A stretch of DNA of 64,000 nucleotides from Paenibacillus sp. S150 (GCF_019352175.1 NZ_JACBYI010000005.1:1-64000); one strand, 5' to 3'. Shown: positions 53,366 to 63,014, counted from the stretch's first letter. The notes: a model not told the origin generated them from the sequence alone. A program made the numbers and translations.

Positions 53366-54445
53366 ATGAAATGGAACAAGACGCGTAAACAAGGGGCAGT
53401 AATGCTGTTATCTGCTGTGATGGGTATGAGCCTGTATGGCTGCAGTACGGGCAGCACCAGTGCGGGCGAGGCAGGCGCGGGAACGCCGGAGGCAACCGGC
53501 GCCACGGCAGCTCCGCAAGCTGCAGAGGCTGCATTGAGCGGCAAGCTGGTGCTCTACTCGGCCGGCCCGCAGGGCTTGGCAGACAATATTGTGAACGGCT
53601 TCAAGGCCAAGACAGGCATCGATGTGGAAATGTTCCAGGGCACGACCGGCAAAATCCTGGCCCGGCTGGAAGCCGAAAAAGCGAATCCGGCAGCAGACGT
53701 TGTCATACTGGCTTCCCTGCCTTCGGCACAGGCGCTTATGGCGGACGGCCTGACGCTGCCCTACCCGGAAGCGGCCAATAAGGATAAGCTGAATCAGGAC
53801 TGGTCGGATGCCGGAGGCAATTATTTCAGTTCAAGCGCATCGGCGCTCGGAATTGTCTACAATACGAAGCTTGTAGCCAATCCGCCCAAGACCTGGGCAG
53901 AGCTGGCCGGAGCGGAATGGAAGGATGCTGTCAATATCCCTGATCCGACGCTGTCAGGGTCGGCGCTGGATTTCATTACAGGCTATCTGAGTGTGAACGG
54001 GGAGCAGGGCTGGGAGCTGTTCCGGGATTACAAGGCGAACGGCGTCGCCATGGCGGGGGCGAACCAGGAGGCGCTTGATCCGGTGATTACGGGAGCGAAG
54101 AGCGTTGTGGCGGCAGGTGTGGATTATATGGCCTATTCCTCCAAAGCCAAGGGGGAACCGCTCGATATTATCTATCCGGAGGAAGGCACTGTGGTAAGTC
54201 CAAGACCGGCAGCGATTCTGAAGTCAACCCCGAATGTGGCTAACGCCAAGGCGTTCATCGATTATCTCTTGTCCGATGAGGCCCAGCAGCTTGTAGCCGG
54301 CGCCTACCTGATTCCGGGACGCGAGGACATTGAAGCCGCTAACCGGGCCAATCTGAAGGATATTCCGCAGCTTCCGGCAGACTGGACCTGGATGAGCGAG
54401 CATGGGGATGAGACTGCAGCGGAATTCGCGGAAATTTACAAATAA
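53366..54445 (+). CDS. ABC transporter substrate-binding lipoprotein (Fe3+/phosphonate type)
   Basis: This 359-residue lipoprotein has the lipobox LYGC and a class D SBP fold (SBP_bac_6/8 type). Its opening is LVLYSAGPQGLADNIVNGFK, followed by GTTGKILARLEAEKANPAAD and, near the C-terminus, VVSPRPAAILKSTPNVANAK. The paired Tyr that bind Fe3+ in FbpA are not obvious, since the region reads GVDYMAYSSKAKG. 2-Aminoethylphosphonate or another small anion is therefore as likely as iron. AAGGAG precedes the ATG at 53366. It forms one operon with its ATPase and permease. Confidence 0.9.
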   Translation: MKWNKTRKQGAVMLLSAVMGMSLYGCSTGSTSAGEAGAGTPEATGATAAPQAAEAALSGKLVLYSAGPQGLADNIVNGFKAKTGIDVEMFQGTTGKILARLEAEKANPAADVVILASLPSAQALMADGLTLPYPEAANKDKLNQDWSDAGGNYFSSSASALGIVYNTKLVANPPKTWAELAGAEWKDAVNIPDPTLSGSALDFITGYLSVNGEQGWELFRDYKANGVAMAGANQEALDPVITGAKSVVAAGVDYMAYSSKAKGEPLDIIYPEEGTVVSPRPAAILKSTPNVANAKAFIDYLLSDEAQQLVAGAYLIPGREDIEAANRANLKDIPQLPADWTWMSEHGDETAAEFAEIYK

Positions 54446-54468
54446 GGCTTAGGGCTGGGGTGAAAGCA

Positions 54469-56154
54469 ATGAATTCAGTCTCCTTGGACAGCAACCGGAT
54501 ATTCCGGAGAGCGGGCATGCTGCTCTCCTTCTTTTTGCTGGCGGCCAGCATCGGCATTCCGCTCCTGCTCATTTTCTGGCAAAGCGTCTATCCGGATCAG
54601 CATCTGGACTGGATGGCTCCGCTCCGCACGATCACCGGACACAGTCTGTCCGGGGTGCTGCTGAACTCGGTGTGGCTCGGCATCTGTGCGGTGGCCGGAA
54701 CCACGCTGCTCGCCATGCCGCTTGCCTGGCTGATGGCCAAGACCCGCTTGGGGCGGCACCGCTGGATCGATGTTATTCTGCTGATTCCGTTTATGACTCC
54801 GCCCTACATCGGCTCAATGGGCTGGATTCTGTTCATGCAAAAAGGCGGGTATCTTCAGCAATGGCTTCCAGGCGCCGATGCGTTAAACGGGTTGTTCTTC
54901 AGCTTCTGGGGGATGGCGTTCATTATGAGCCTGCATCTGTTTCCGTTTCTCTATCTGCTGCTGCGGGATGCGCTGATCCGCGTCGGCGGCAATCTGGAGG
55001 AAGCGGGAGCGGTGCACGGGGCAACGGCAGGCTACCGCTTCCGGCGGATTATATTACCGCTGCTGCTGTCTGCCTATGGCATGGGCGCGATGCTCGTGTT
55101 CGTCAAGACGATTGCGGAATTCGGAACGCCCGCCACCTTCGGCCGCCGGATCGGCTATTATGTCATGACCTCCGAGATTCATAAATACATCTCCAGCTGG
55201 CCGATTGACTTCGGCAAGGCGACTTCGCTTGCGTCCGTGCTGCTGTCGGTCTGTCTGGTCATGTGGTACTTGCAGTCAGGCATCAGCCGCAGGTTCACCT
55301 TCCGTCTGGTGGGCGGCAAGGGGCAGCGGTCCAAGACGTACTCCCTGCGCGGCGCCGCCGGCTGGCTCGCAGGCCTGTATCTGGCGGCGCTGTTAATATT
55401 GTCCATAGGCATCCCTTACTTCTCGATAATCGCCGCCTCGCTCATGAAGCTGCGCGGAGCAGGGCTGACGCCGGACAACCTGACATTGGATCATTACAGG
55501 GAGCTGTTGTCATGGGGATCAGTGAGCCTGAAGGCGATCGGGAACAGCCTTGGGCTGTCGCTTGCCGCTGCATCGGCGGCTGTCGTGCTGGGGGCAGGCT
55601 TCGCGCTGGCCATTGGCCGGTCTTCTAACTGGCTCCAGCGGAGCATTGATCTGCTGAGTCTTCTGCCGAATACGGTTCCGGGCATCGTTATGGTCGTCGG
55701 GCTGATTCTGCTCTGGAATGCGCCGTGGATGCCCTTCACGCTCTACAACACCTACGGCATGGTTGTGCTCACCTATGTAGTGCTGTTTCTTCCTTATACC
55801 GTGCAATATGTAAAAGCGAGCTTTTCGCAAATTGACGGAACGCTGTTTCAAGCGGCCCGGGTATTCGGGGCAGGCCCCTTATATATACTGCGGCGCATCC
55901 TGCTTCCGCTGATTATGCCCGGCATGCTGGCGGGCTGGATGATGACGTTCACCATTTCTGTACGGGAGCTGGTCGGCTCGCTGCTGATTCTGCCGCCGTC
56001 GATGCAGACATCGGCTACGTATATTTTTGCCCAGTTCGAGCAGGGGCAGGTGCCGCTTGGCATGGCGATGGCAGTGGTGTCGGTCGGCTTGACCGTGCTG
56101 CTCCTGCTGGGGATCGAGCTGCTGAATTCCAGAAGAAAGTGGAATGCATCATGA
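54469..56154 (+). CDS. ABC transporter permease, two fused transport domains (FbpB type)
   Basis: This 561-residue protein has about twelve membrane helices in two tandem BPD_transp_1 domains (about 60-260 and 350-550). EAA-type loops occur twice: EEAGAVHGATAGYRFRRIIL and FQAARVFGAGPLYILRRILL. That is the arrangement in FbpB and PhnU/V-like permeases, so one gene supplies the whole membrane channel. The ATG at 54469, six bases after GGGGTG, is preferred to a GTG nine bases upstream. The stop overlaps the start of the MBL hydrolase gene (ATGA). Confidence 0.92.
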   Translation: MNSVSLDSNRIFRRAGMLLSFFLLAASIGIPLLLIFWQSVYPDQHLDWMAPLRTITGHSLSGVLLNSVWLGICAVAGTTLLAMPLAWLMAKTRLGRHRWIDVILLIPFMTPPYIGSMGWILFMQKGGYLQQWLPGADALNGLFFSFWGMAFIMSLHLFPFLYLLLRDALIRVGGNLEEAGAVHGATAGYRFRRIILPLLLSAYGMGAMLVFVKTIAEFGTPATFGRRIGYYVMTSEIHKYISSWPIDFGKATSLASVLLSVCLVMWYLQSGISRRFTFRLVGGKGQRSKTYSLRGAAGWLAGLYLAALLILSIGIPYFSIIAASLMKLRGAGLTPDNLTLDHYRELLSWGSVSLKAIGNSLGLSLAAASAAVVLGAGFALAIGRSSNWLQRSIDLLSLLPNTVPGIVMVVGLILLWNAPWMPFTLYNTYGMVVLTYVVLFLPYTVQYVKASFSQIDGTLFQAARVFGAGPLYILRRILLPLIMPGMLAGWMMTFTISVRELVGSLLILPPSMQTSATYIFAQFEQGQVPLGMAMAVVSVGLTVLLLLGIELLNSRRKWNAS

Positions 56155-57554
56155 CAAAACTGACCATCTGGGGAGGCGCCGGAGAACACGGGCGCTCCTC
56201 CTACCTGCTGAGCGGAAGACGCTTCCGTCTGCTGCTCGATTGCGGAGTGAAAAGGGGCGGAGCGGGTGAATATCCGCTTATCGTTCCGGAGCAGGCGCAA
56301 AGACTGGATGCGGTGCTGCTCTCCCATGCGCATGAGGATCATTCGGTCGCGCTGCCGCTGCTGTATGCGCAGGGTTACTCCGGCGAGGTATGGGCAACGC
56401 GGGAGACGCGGGCGCAGCTGGATACATACTTCCGTTCCTGGCGTTCAAGCGTCGGACGGGAGGGGCATGAGCTGCCGTATACCGAAGACGATGAACAAGC
56501 CATACGTTACCGCTGTCTGGAGGAGGAGAGCGGGAGCCTGAACTGGTTCGAGGCAATTTCCGGGGTGTGGATGATGTGGGGGCGCAGCGGGCATCTGGCC
56601 GGCTCCGTATGGTTCCTGATCGCCGCCGAGGGCCGCTCCATCTTCTATTCCGGCGATTTTACGGCGGAGTCCCGGCTTCTGCAGGCCGATTCTCCGGCGG
56701 AAGCGCTTGAAGCAGCCGGCGGCGGCACGCATCCGCAGCCGGGGAGGGCATTAAGGCTGCAAGGCCGGCCTCTGGACCTGGCGATTGTCGATGCGGCTTA
56801 CGGAATGGATCAGGACACCCAGGGCGGCAAGCTGAAGCAGCTGGAGCAGGCGATCCGCAGGACGGCGGCGCGGGGAGGCAAGGTGCTGCTCCCGGTTCCG
56901 GCAGGCGGACGCGGCCAGGAAATGATTCTGTGGGCCTGCGAATGCTTCGCGGATCTGCCCATAGTAGTGGAGCCCAAGCTGGTTGACGGGATGAGGCAGC
57001 TGACCGCTTCCCCTTTCTGGCTTCGGGACAGGGATCAGCAAGCGGCTCGCTCTGCACTGGGCAGCATTACCCGGTTTCTCGCTTCCGGCGGTTGGGCTTC
57101 GCCGCACAGCGATACGGAGCGCGAGCGGCTGCTGGCCGGGTCCGGCCCTTCCCTCTGGTTCGTGCCGGACGGCATGCTGCAGTCCGCCCTCTCCCGTTGG
57201 TATTACGCCAGGTGGGCCGGCCATTCCACCCATTCCGTGCTGATCACGGGCCATGTATCCGCCGGCACCTTTGGCTACCGGCTGCTGCATGAACCGGGGC
57301 AGCATGGAGTCTGCGAGGTGCTCAAGCTGCGCTACAAGGTGCACCAGGGCCGAAAGGATGTGCAGCGGATGCTGCAGTCTCTGCCCGTCCGGCACGCTGT
57401 GCTGGTTCACGCCGCAAGGCCGGAGACGGACCTGCTCTGCGAAGCGCTGATCCGGGATGGAGGGCTGCACGGCTGCACGCTGCACTCCATGGCTCCGGGG
57501 GAGGAACTGGTTCTGGAGAATAGGCAAGAGCTTCATTTGCCCGGGGAAGGCTGA
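56151..57554 (+). CDS. MBL-fold hydrolase with beta-CASP-like insert
   Basis: This 467-residue protein has the metallo-beta-lactamase motifs D30 (LLLDCG), HAHEDH (59-64), His in SGHLAGSVWF and Asp in IFYSGDFTAE. The middle region contains a beta-CASP-like part (VLLPVPAGGRGQEMILWACE), and a late His lies in VLITGHVSAGTFG. Such folds process RNA or hydrolyse phosphodiesters. Being translationally coupled to an Fe3+/phosphonate-type importer is unusual for an RNA-processing enzyme, which suggests a hydrolytic role on the imported molecule. That role is inferred only from context. Confidence 0.85.
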   Translation: MTKLTIWGGAGEHGRSSYLLSGRRFRLLLDCGVKRGGAGEYPLIVPEQAQRLDAVLLSHAHEDHSVALPLLYAQGYSGEVWATRETRAQLDTYFRSWRSSVGREGHELPYTEDDEQAIRYRCLEEESGSLNWFEAISGVWMMWGRSGHLAGSVWFLIAAEGRSIFYSGDFTAESRLLQADSPAEALEAAGGGTHPQPGRALRLQGRPLDLAIVDAAYGMDQDTQGGKLKQLEQAIRRTAARGGKVLLPVPAGGRGQEMILWACECFADLPIVVEPKLVDGMRQLTASPFWLRDRDQQAARSALGSITRFLASGGWASPHSDTERERLLAGSGPSLWFVPDGMLQSALSRWYYARWAGHSTHSVLITGHVSAGTFGYRLLHEPGQHGVCEVLKLRYKVHQGRKDVQRMLQSLPVRHAVLVHAARPETDLLCEALIRDGGLHGCTLHSMAPGEELVLENRQELHLPGEG

Positions 57555-57601
57555 AGGACATTTTCTGTAATGAAGCCGGCCCGCCATGACAAGGCGGACA
57601 A

Positions 57602-57640
57602 CAAGCGCTGAAAGTATGGAGTGCATACTTTCAGCGCTTG
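57602..57640. terminator. Bidirectional terminator between convergent genes
   Basis: Seventeen-base perfect arms (CAAGCGCTGAAAGTATG and its complement) enclose a GAGTG loop, with short T/A runs outside. It serves the MBL gene and the minus-strand permease gene. Confidence 0.85.
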
Positions 57641-57650
57641 TTTGCTGTAG

Positions 57651-57664
57651 CCCCCCCCCCCCCC
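57651..57664. repeat. Poly(C) tract of 14
   Basis: A run of 14 C residues lies between the bidirectional terminator and the stop of the minus-strand permease gene (57677). It is non-coding. Its true length is uncertain because homopolymers are error-prone in sequencing. Confidence 0.9.
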
Positions 57665-57676
57665 GTTAGGCTCACG

Positions 57677-58555
57677 CTATTCCTTAACGGCACCAAGCAC
57701 AATGCCCTTGACGAAAAAGCGCTGGAGAAAAGGATAGACCAGCAGGATGGGCAGCATGGCAATGAAGATCTGCGCGGATTTGACGCTCCGGTTGGAGAGC
57801 ATTTGCAGGTCCTCGAAACGGATGCCGGTCTTGCTGAAGTCCTGGACGACGACAATAGTCTGCAGCAGCGTGGCGAGCGGCCAGCGGTCGGGCGAGGTCA
57901 TATAGAGCATGCCGTCAAACCAGGCATTCCAATGACCGACAAGGGTGAACAGGGACAGGGTGGCGATGGCCGGGAGCGAAATGGGCAGATAAATCCTGGA
58001 CATAATCTGGAAGGAGGTTGCGCCGTCCATAATAGCGGCTTCATCCAGGTCGCGCGGCAGCGCCCGGAAGAAATTCATCATCAGGATGATATTCCAGACA
58101 TTGACCAGGCCCGGGAGGATGAAAATCCAGAAGGAATTGATCAGATTGATCTTTTCCATCAGGATATAATGCGGAACGAGCCCGGCGTCGAAGATCATGA
58201 TAATCAGAAACAACCATACATAGAAGTTGCGGCCCCGGAATTCCCGGGAATTCCGCGAGAGGGGAAAGGCGGCCAGCACGGTTACGCACATGGCCAGTAC
58301 CGTGCCGACTGCGCTCCGCAGCACCGAGATTCTAAGCGCCGACAGGAAATTGCTGTTCTCGAAGGTGCGCAGGTACCCTTCCAGCGAGAAATTCACGGGG
58401 ATCAGTCCGACAAGATTGGAATCAGCCGCGGATTTGCCGCTTAGGGACACCGCAAAGATGTGGAGCAGCGGCAGCACGCAGACAATGGAAATCAGCACGA
58501 GAAAAGTGATATTGAGCAGATAGAATATGCGGTAGGTTGGATTTTTATGGTACAT
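57677..58555 (-). CDS. Sugar ABC transporter permease (LplC/YtcP type)
   Basis: This 292-residue permease has six membrane helices and the EAA loop LDEAAIMDGATSFQIMSRIY then LPISLP. The N-terminus YHKNPTYRIFYLLNITFLVL and the end VKGIVLGAVKE are characteristic of the Firmicute LplC/YtcP group, which imports complex oligosaccharides such as plant-cell-wall fragments. GAAGGAGGAAC precedes the ATG at 58555. It is 32 bases downstream of the LplB-type gene on the same strand. Confidence 0.93.
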   Translation of the reverse strand: MYHKNPTYRIFYLLNITFLVLISIVCVLPLLHIFAVSLSGKSAADSNLVGLIPVNFSLEGYLRTFENSNFLSALRISVLRSAVGTVLAMCVTVLAAFPLSRNSREFRGRNFYVWLFLIIMIFDAGLVPHYILMEKINLINSFWIFILPGLVNVWNIILMMNFFRALPRDLDEAAIMDGATSFQIMSRIYLPISLPAIATLSLFTLVGHWNAWFDGMLYMTSPDRWPLATLLQTIVVVQDFSKTGIRFEDLQMLSNRSVKSAQIFIAMLPILLVYPFLQRFFVKGIVLGAVKE

Positions 58556-58587
58556 GAGGCCGTTCCTCCTTCAAATTGACAAGCGTG

Positions 58588-59541
58588 TCAGAAAATCCGG
58601 TAATTTGCCCACTTGTAGGCTGAATAGTAGCCTCCGCCGATCATGATGAAGCCGATAACCGACTTGAACAGGCCGACGGCGGTGGACAGGCTGTATTGGC
58701 CTTCCTGGAAGGAGCGGTATACAAACGTATCAATAATGTCGCCCTTGTCGAGCACCAGCGAATTGATCAGATTATAGATCTGGTCGAAATTGGCGTTCAG
58801 CATGTTGCCGAGCGACAGAGTGAAGACCACGACGATGATCGGCAGCATCGAGGGAAGCGTGATGTAGAAGGTCTGCTTCATGCGGCCTGCCCCGTCAATC
58901 TCCGCCGCTTCGTAGAGCGCGGGATTGATGCCGGACAGCGAGGCCAGGAAGACAATGGCGCTGAAGCCGAATTCTTTCCACAAATCGCTCAGAATTACGG
59001 TGAAGCGGAACCAGTTCCCTTCACTGAGGAACATCACGGGCTGTATGTGGAAGAAGCTGAGCATCTGGTTCACAATCCCCTCCAGGGACAAGAGATCAAG
59101 CAGAATGCCGCCAAGGATCACCCATGACATGAAATGGGGCAGATATACCAGGGTTTGAATGGAGCGCTTGAGCCCCATCTGGCGGATTTCGTTGAGCAGA
59201 AGGGCGAATATCACCGGAACTACGAGTCCGAAGGCGATTTTGAGGCAGGAGATAATCAGTGTGTTGAGAATGACCTGCCGGGAATCATGCATGGAAAAAA
59301 TCAGCTCGAAATTGCTCCAGCCCACCCACGAAGAGCCGGAAATGCCCTGCCAGGGCTTGAAATCCTGAAAAGCGATGACGATGCCCGGCATAGGGGCGTA
59401 TTTGAACACCAGCGCGACGAGCACGGCCGGCAGCAGCATAAGATGCAGCCTCCATGTTGCGGCAAATTGTTTGGCTGCCGCGCCGGTTCTGGGGTTGGCC
59501 TTGAGTGCGGCATTTGCCGCCATATCTCTGCCTGGCTTCAT
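58588..59541 (-). CDS. Sugar ABC transporter permease (LplB/YteP type)
   Basis: This 317-residue permease has the LplB motif KYAPMPGIVIAFQDFKPWQG after the first helix, the segment LVYLPHFMSWVILGGILLDL, and the EAA loop LYEAAEIDGAGRMKQTFYI. AGGAGGAGACCC precedes the ATG at 59541. It is the first gene of the minus-strand permease pair and is divergent from the YesM-type kinase. No ATPase gene is nearby. Confidence 0.93.
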   Translation of the reverse strand: MKPGRDMAANAALKANPRTGAAAKQFAATWRLHLMLLPAVLVALVFKYAPMPGIVIAFQDFKPWQGISGSSWVGWSNFELIFSMHDSRQVILNTLIISCLKIAFGLVVPVIFALLLNEIRQMGLKRSIQTLVYLPHFMSWVILGGILLDLLSLEGIVNQMLSFFHIQPVMFLSEGNWFRFTVILSDLWKEFGFSAIVFLASLSGINPALYEAAEIDGAGRMKQTFYITLPSMLPIIVVVFTLSLGNMLNANFDQIYNLINSLVLDKGDIIDTFVYRSFQEGQYSLSTAVGLFKSVIGFIMIGGGYYSAYKWANYRIF

Positions 59542-59594
59542 ATGGGTCTCCTCCTAAATGTCCGCCGGTAGCGGATGCTACAATCATATTAGGC

Positions 59595-59623
59595 TTGACA
59601 TTCCTGAACTGTATAGATATAGA
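59595..59623 (+). promoter_or_regulatory. Sigma-A promoter for the kinase/regulator/binding-protein unit
   Basis: TTGACA (59595-59600) and TATAGA (59618-59623) have a 17-base spacer, 40 bases before the kinase start. The divergent permease promoter must lie in the same ~120-base gap. Confidence 0.65.
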
Positions 59624-59662
59624 TATTTAAGGTAACTGTCAATTTGTTAAGGAGGTGCTGCC

Positions 59663-61423
59663 ATGCGGGGTTACCGGCCCATTTTTGTCAAAATCACCGC
59701 CGTGATTTTTATGCTGATTTTGCCAATGGCCCTGCTCTATACGTATTTCAGTGAGAAGAGCCTCGAAGTCATCGATAGTCAGATTACAGATAACAATGAA
59801 AGCCGCTTGTTCTTCCTGAAAAATCAGATTGAATCGAACATTGACCGCTTGTCCTTGTCCTCCAGCGTGCTGACGAGAGATTCCTCGATTACGGATCTGC
59901 AGCTCAATCTGCTCACCAGGGATTATTATGAGACGCTCTATTATCAGACACAGGTCAAGGAGAAGCTGCAGCTTCAGAGCCTTTCCAGCAACTGGCGCAA
60001 TGATTTGTCCGTCTACTTGCCCGAGAGCCGGCGCCGCATATCCACCAATCCGGGCGACACGTTCGACATGACGGAGCTGAAGCTGTCTCCCGCAGGTGTA
60101 TGGAGGCTGCATCCGGGAAGCAGCGCGGACGGCCCGTATTATCAAATGTTCGTATGGGACCCCTACCTTTCGAAGGAGCAGGTTCAGGAGGCCATTGCCG
60201 TATTCGAGGTGCGTTTTGCTATGGACAACATCCGCCGGATGCTGGGTGACTACAAGCAGGATAATCCCGGAAAAGCCTTTCTGCTCACTGCTTACGGTAC
60301 GGCTTACGGCGCTGTATCCACAGACGATGCCGCAGCAGGGGAAACAGGGCTCCGGCTGCTCACAGCTCCGCTCGGCGAATCCGGCCACCGGAGTCTTGCG
60401 ATCGACGGAGAAGAGAGCTTTCTCAGCTACGCCTATCTGCCTTCGCTCGACGCTTATCTGGTGGATTATGTTCCTCTTGATGTCATCCATGCACCGGTTG
60501 TGCAGAGCCGCCGGCTGTTCTATCTCAGCTTCGTTGTGCTGGCGCTGCTGGCGTTTATCGCCGCATATCTGCTGTACCAGCATGTTCAGAAGCCGGTATC
60601 ACAGGTGGTCAAAGGCCTGCGGAGCTTTGAGAGAGGCAATTATTCCTTTCGGATTAGAAAACGCTTTCACAATGAGTTTGACTATATGCGGCTTCGCTTC
60701 AATGAGATGGCTGAGCAGATCGAGCATCTGATCAACGATGTCTACGAGGAGCAGAACCGCTCAAGGCTCGCGACGCTGAAGCAGCTGCAGTCCCAGATTC
60801 ATCCCCACTTTCTGTACAATTGCCTCTCATTCATCGCCGGCTGTGCCAAGTCGGGAGAGACGGAGACGATCCGGGAGATGGTCTATCATCTGGGTGACTA
60901 TTACCGCTACACGACACGGGTGGAAAACCAGCATCCGCTCCTGGAGGAAGAAGTGAACCAGGCCAGGAACTATCTGCATATCTACGCATTCAGGCTGGAG
61001 CGTCTGTATTTCAAGCTGAACATCCCGCCGGAAATGCTGGCTGAGCCGGTACCCCGGCTGTTTCTGCAGCCTGTAGTGGAGAATGCCATTATTCATGGTG
61101 TGGAGCCGCAGCTGGAAGCGGGAACGATACTGGTCACAGGCGTACAAGACGGTCCGTATAATCTGCTGACGGTCGAGGACAGCGGGGCGGGGATGACGGA
61201 GGAGCAGATCGCCGGGTACATGAAGGAGCTGGAGCTGCCCATGAATGAACAGACGGGCTGCGGCCTGTGGAATGTCAATCAGCGTCTGAAGCAGCAGTAC
61301 GGTCCGGAGTCCGGCATTGTGCTGGACGCCTCGCCGGGTCTCGCCGGCCTGCGGGTCGCCCTGCGCTGGAAAAGGGAACATGAAGGAGGTTCAGCCGATG
61401 AAAATGCAGCTGATGCTCGTTGA
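59663..61423 (+). CDS. YesM-type sensor histidine kinase
   Basis: This 586-residue kinase has membrane helices at about 8-28 and 285-305, with a ~250-residue extracellular sensor (Cache-like) between them. Then come a HAMP domain and a His_kinase domain with the phosphorylated His in LQSQIHPHFLYNCLS (about residue 379). The HATPase motifs are VENAIIHGVEP and GCGLWNVNQRL. YesM kinases sense sugar availability, often through a binding protein, and signal to YesN-type regulators. AAGGAGG precedes the ATG. The regulator gene overlaps its end by 26 bases. Confidence 0.93.
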   Translation: MRGYRPIFVKITAVIFMLILPMALLYTYFSEKSLEVIDSQITDNNESRLFFLKNQIESNIDRLSLSSSVLTRDSSITDLQLNLLTRDYYETLYYQTQVKEKLQLQSLSSNWRNDLSVYLPESRRRISTNPGDTFDMTELKLSPAGVWRLHPGSSADGPYYQMFVWDPYLSKEQVQEAIAVFEVRFAMDNIRRMLGDYKQDNPGKAFLLTAYGTAYGAVSTDDAAAGETGLRLLTAPLGESGHRSLAIDGEESFLSYAYLPSLDAYLVDYVPLDVIHAPVVQSRRLFYLSFVVLALLAFIAAYLLYQHVQKPVSQVVKGLRSFERGNYSFRIRKRFHNEFDYMRLRFNEMAEQIEHLINDVYEEQNRSRLATLKQLQSQIHPHFLYNCLSFIAGCAKSGETETIREMVYHLGDYYRYTTRVENQHPLLEEEVNQARNYLHIYAFRLERLYFKLNIPPEMLAEPVPRLFLQPVVENAIIHGVEPQLEAGTILVTGVQDGPYNLLTVEDSGAGMTEEQIAGYMKELELPMNEQTGCGLWNVNQRLKQQYGPESGIVLDASPGLAGLRVALRWKREHEGGSADENAADAR

Positions 61424-63014
61424 TGACGAGCCTGTGATTCTTAAGAGCATGGTCCAGAATGACTGGGCTTCCGCCGGTGTCGAGCATGTGTATCCGGCAG
61501 TATCCGGCCTGGAGGCGGCAGAGCTGCTGAAGCATCATCCGGTCGATATTGTGGTTACGGATATCCGTATGCCCGGGATGGACGGATTGGCCTTATGCAA
61601 GCATGTGCATGAGCATTATCCAAGAATCCGCTGCGTGCTGCTGTCGGGATTCGGCGAATTTGAATACGCCCGGCAAGCCATAGAGCACCGGACTGTGGGT
61701 TATCTGCTGAAGCCGGTTAAGGATGAAGAACTGCTTGCTGAGGTGAAGCGGGCTGCCGCCGGAATCCGCGAGGAATGGGAGCAGATTGCTTCCCAGGAGC
61801 GGGCGCGGCGGACGCTGCACCTGCATATGCCGATGCTGCGTTCGGGATTTCTGAACGATCTGCTGTCAGGCCAGCTGCCGGAGCCTAGAGCGCTGGCCGA
61901 GCGGCTGAAGGAGTACCAGCTTCCGTTCCGTCCGGGGGATTCGCTTCTGCTGGTGATGGTGCGGCCCGAGAAGGTATTCGGCAGCGGAGAAGAGCCGGAT
62001 GCCCTGCTGTTTGAATATGCGGTGCGGAATATTGCCGCAGAGATTCTGGAGCCGGACTGTGACGTCTGGCACTGCCGCGATGCCTACGGCTATCTCGTCT
62101 TTGCTCTGCGCAGCCGGGAGCAGCCGCAGGAGATGGGCGAAATGGAAGTGAAAGCTCTGCATACAAAGGCGCATGAACTGCAGCTGAAGGTGTCCGGCCT
62201 GCTCAAGGGACAGGTCTCGCTGCTGCTCAGCGAACCGCTGCGATTCCCCGGGGAGCTGGCTCAGGTCTACCGCAAATCGCTGAACGAATTCCGGAAAATC
62301 CCGCGCAGCGAGCAGGAATTCCTGGCTCTTGCGGGCGGCAACCGGACGGTTGACCGCACCTTGACCTCCCTCTATGCGCCGCCGGCATTCCTGCGGCTGA
62401 TGGAGGGAGGCCGGTGGGATGAGGTGCGAAGCAAGCTGGCCGCAATTGTCCGCGAAATGGAGGAGAAGCTGCTGGATTCCGAGGAGCATCTTGCCGAGCT
62501 GTATCATACGCTGGTCAGCGCTTTTCTGGCCATTGCCCATCAGCAGGGAAAGACCCTGATGGAGGCGACGGCCGGGAAGGGAGAGCTTGGCGAATCTGCC
62601 CGGATTATGCGAAGTGCCGGAACCATTGCGGAATGGGCAGAAGGGATATTGTCGTGTCTTGCGCTGTCGGAGAATGCGGAGTACAACGATCACAAGCGCC
62701 AGCTGCTGGCGCGGATCCACCGCTTCATTGAGGAGAATCTTGCCCGGGATGTCTCCCTCCAGAGCATCGCCGACCACGTGAACCTGCATGCGGTTTATCT
62801 GTCTTCGATGTACAAGCAGGAGACCGGAGACAATCTGAGCGACTACATTATGCGTTACCGGATGGAGCAGGCGGCAGTGCTGCTGCGCTCCACGGAGATC
62901 AGAATTTATGAGCTGGCCTCCCGGCTCGGCTTCCAGAATCCTCCTTATTTCAGCAAGCTCTTCAAGAACTATTACGGGATCACACCGCAGGAATACCGGG
63001 AACGCCTGCTGTAA
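61398..63014 (+). CDS. YesN-type response regulator with AraC output domain
   Basis: This 538-residue regulator has a receiver domain with the phosphorylated Asp at D55 (VTDIRMPGMDG) and Lys in YLLKPVKDEE. A ~300-residue helical linker follows, then an AraC double helix-turn-helix at the C-terminus (VSLQSIADHVNLHAVYLSSM and LASRLGFQNPPYFSKLFKNY). AAGGAGG lies eight bases before the ATG at 61398; an open frame upstream of it has no ribosome binding site. It should activate the adjacent permease and binding-protein genes when the YesM kinase detects the sugar. Confidence 0.93.
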   Translation: MKMQLMLVDDEPVILKSMVQNDWASAGVEHVYPAVSGLEAAELLKHHPVDIVVTDIRMPGMDGLALCKHVHEHYPRIRCVLLSGFGEFEYARQAIEHRTVGYLLKPVKDEELLAEVKRAAAGIREEWEQIASQERARRTLHLHMPMLRSGFLNDLLSGQLPEPRALAERLKEYQLPFRPGDSLLLVMVRPEKVFGSGEEPDALLFEYAVRNIAAEILEPDCDVWHCRDAYGYLVFALRSREQPQEMGEMEVKALHTKAHELQLKVSGLLKGQVSLLLSEPLRFPGELAQVYRKSLNEFRKIPRSEQEFLALAGGNRTVDRTLTSLYAPPAFLRLMEGGRWDEVRSKLAAIVREMEEKLLDSEEHLAELYHTLVSAFLAIAHQQGKTLMEATAGKGELGESARIMRSAGTIAEWAEGILSCLALSENAEYNDHKRQLLARIHRFIEENLARDVSLQSIADHVNLHAVYLSSMYKQETGDNLSDYIMRYRMEQAAVLLRSTEIRIYELASRLGFQNPPYFSKLFKNYYGITPQEYRERLL

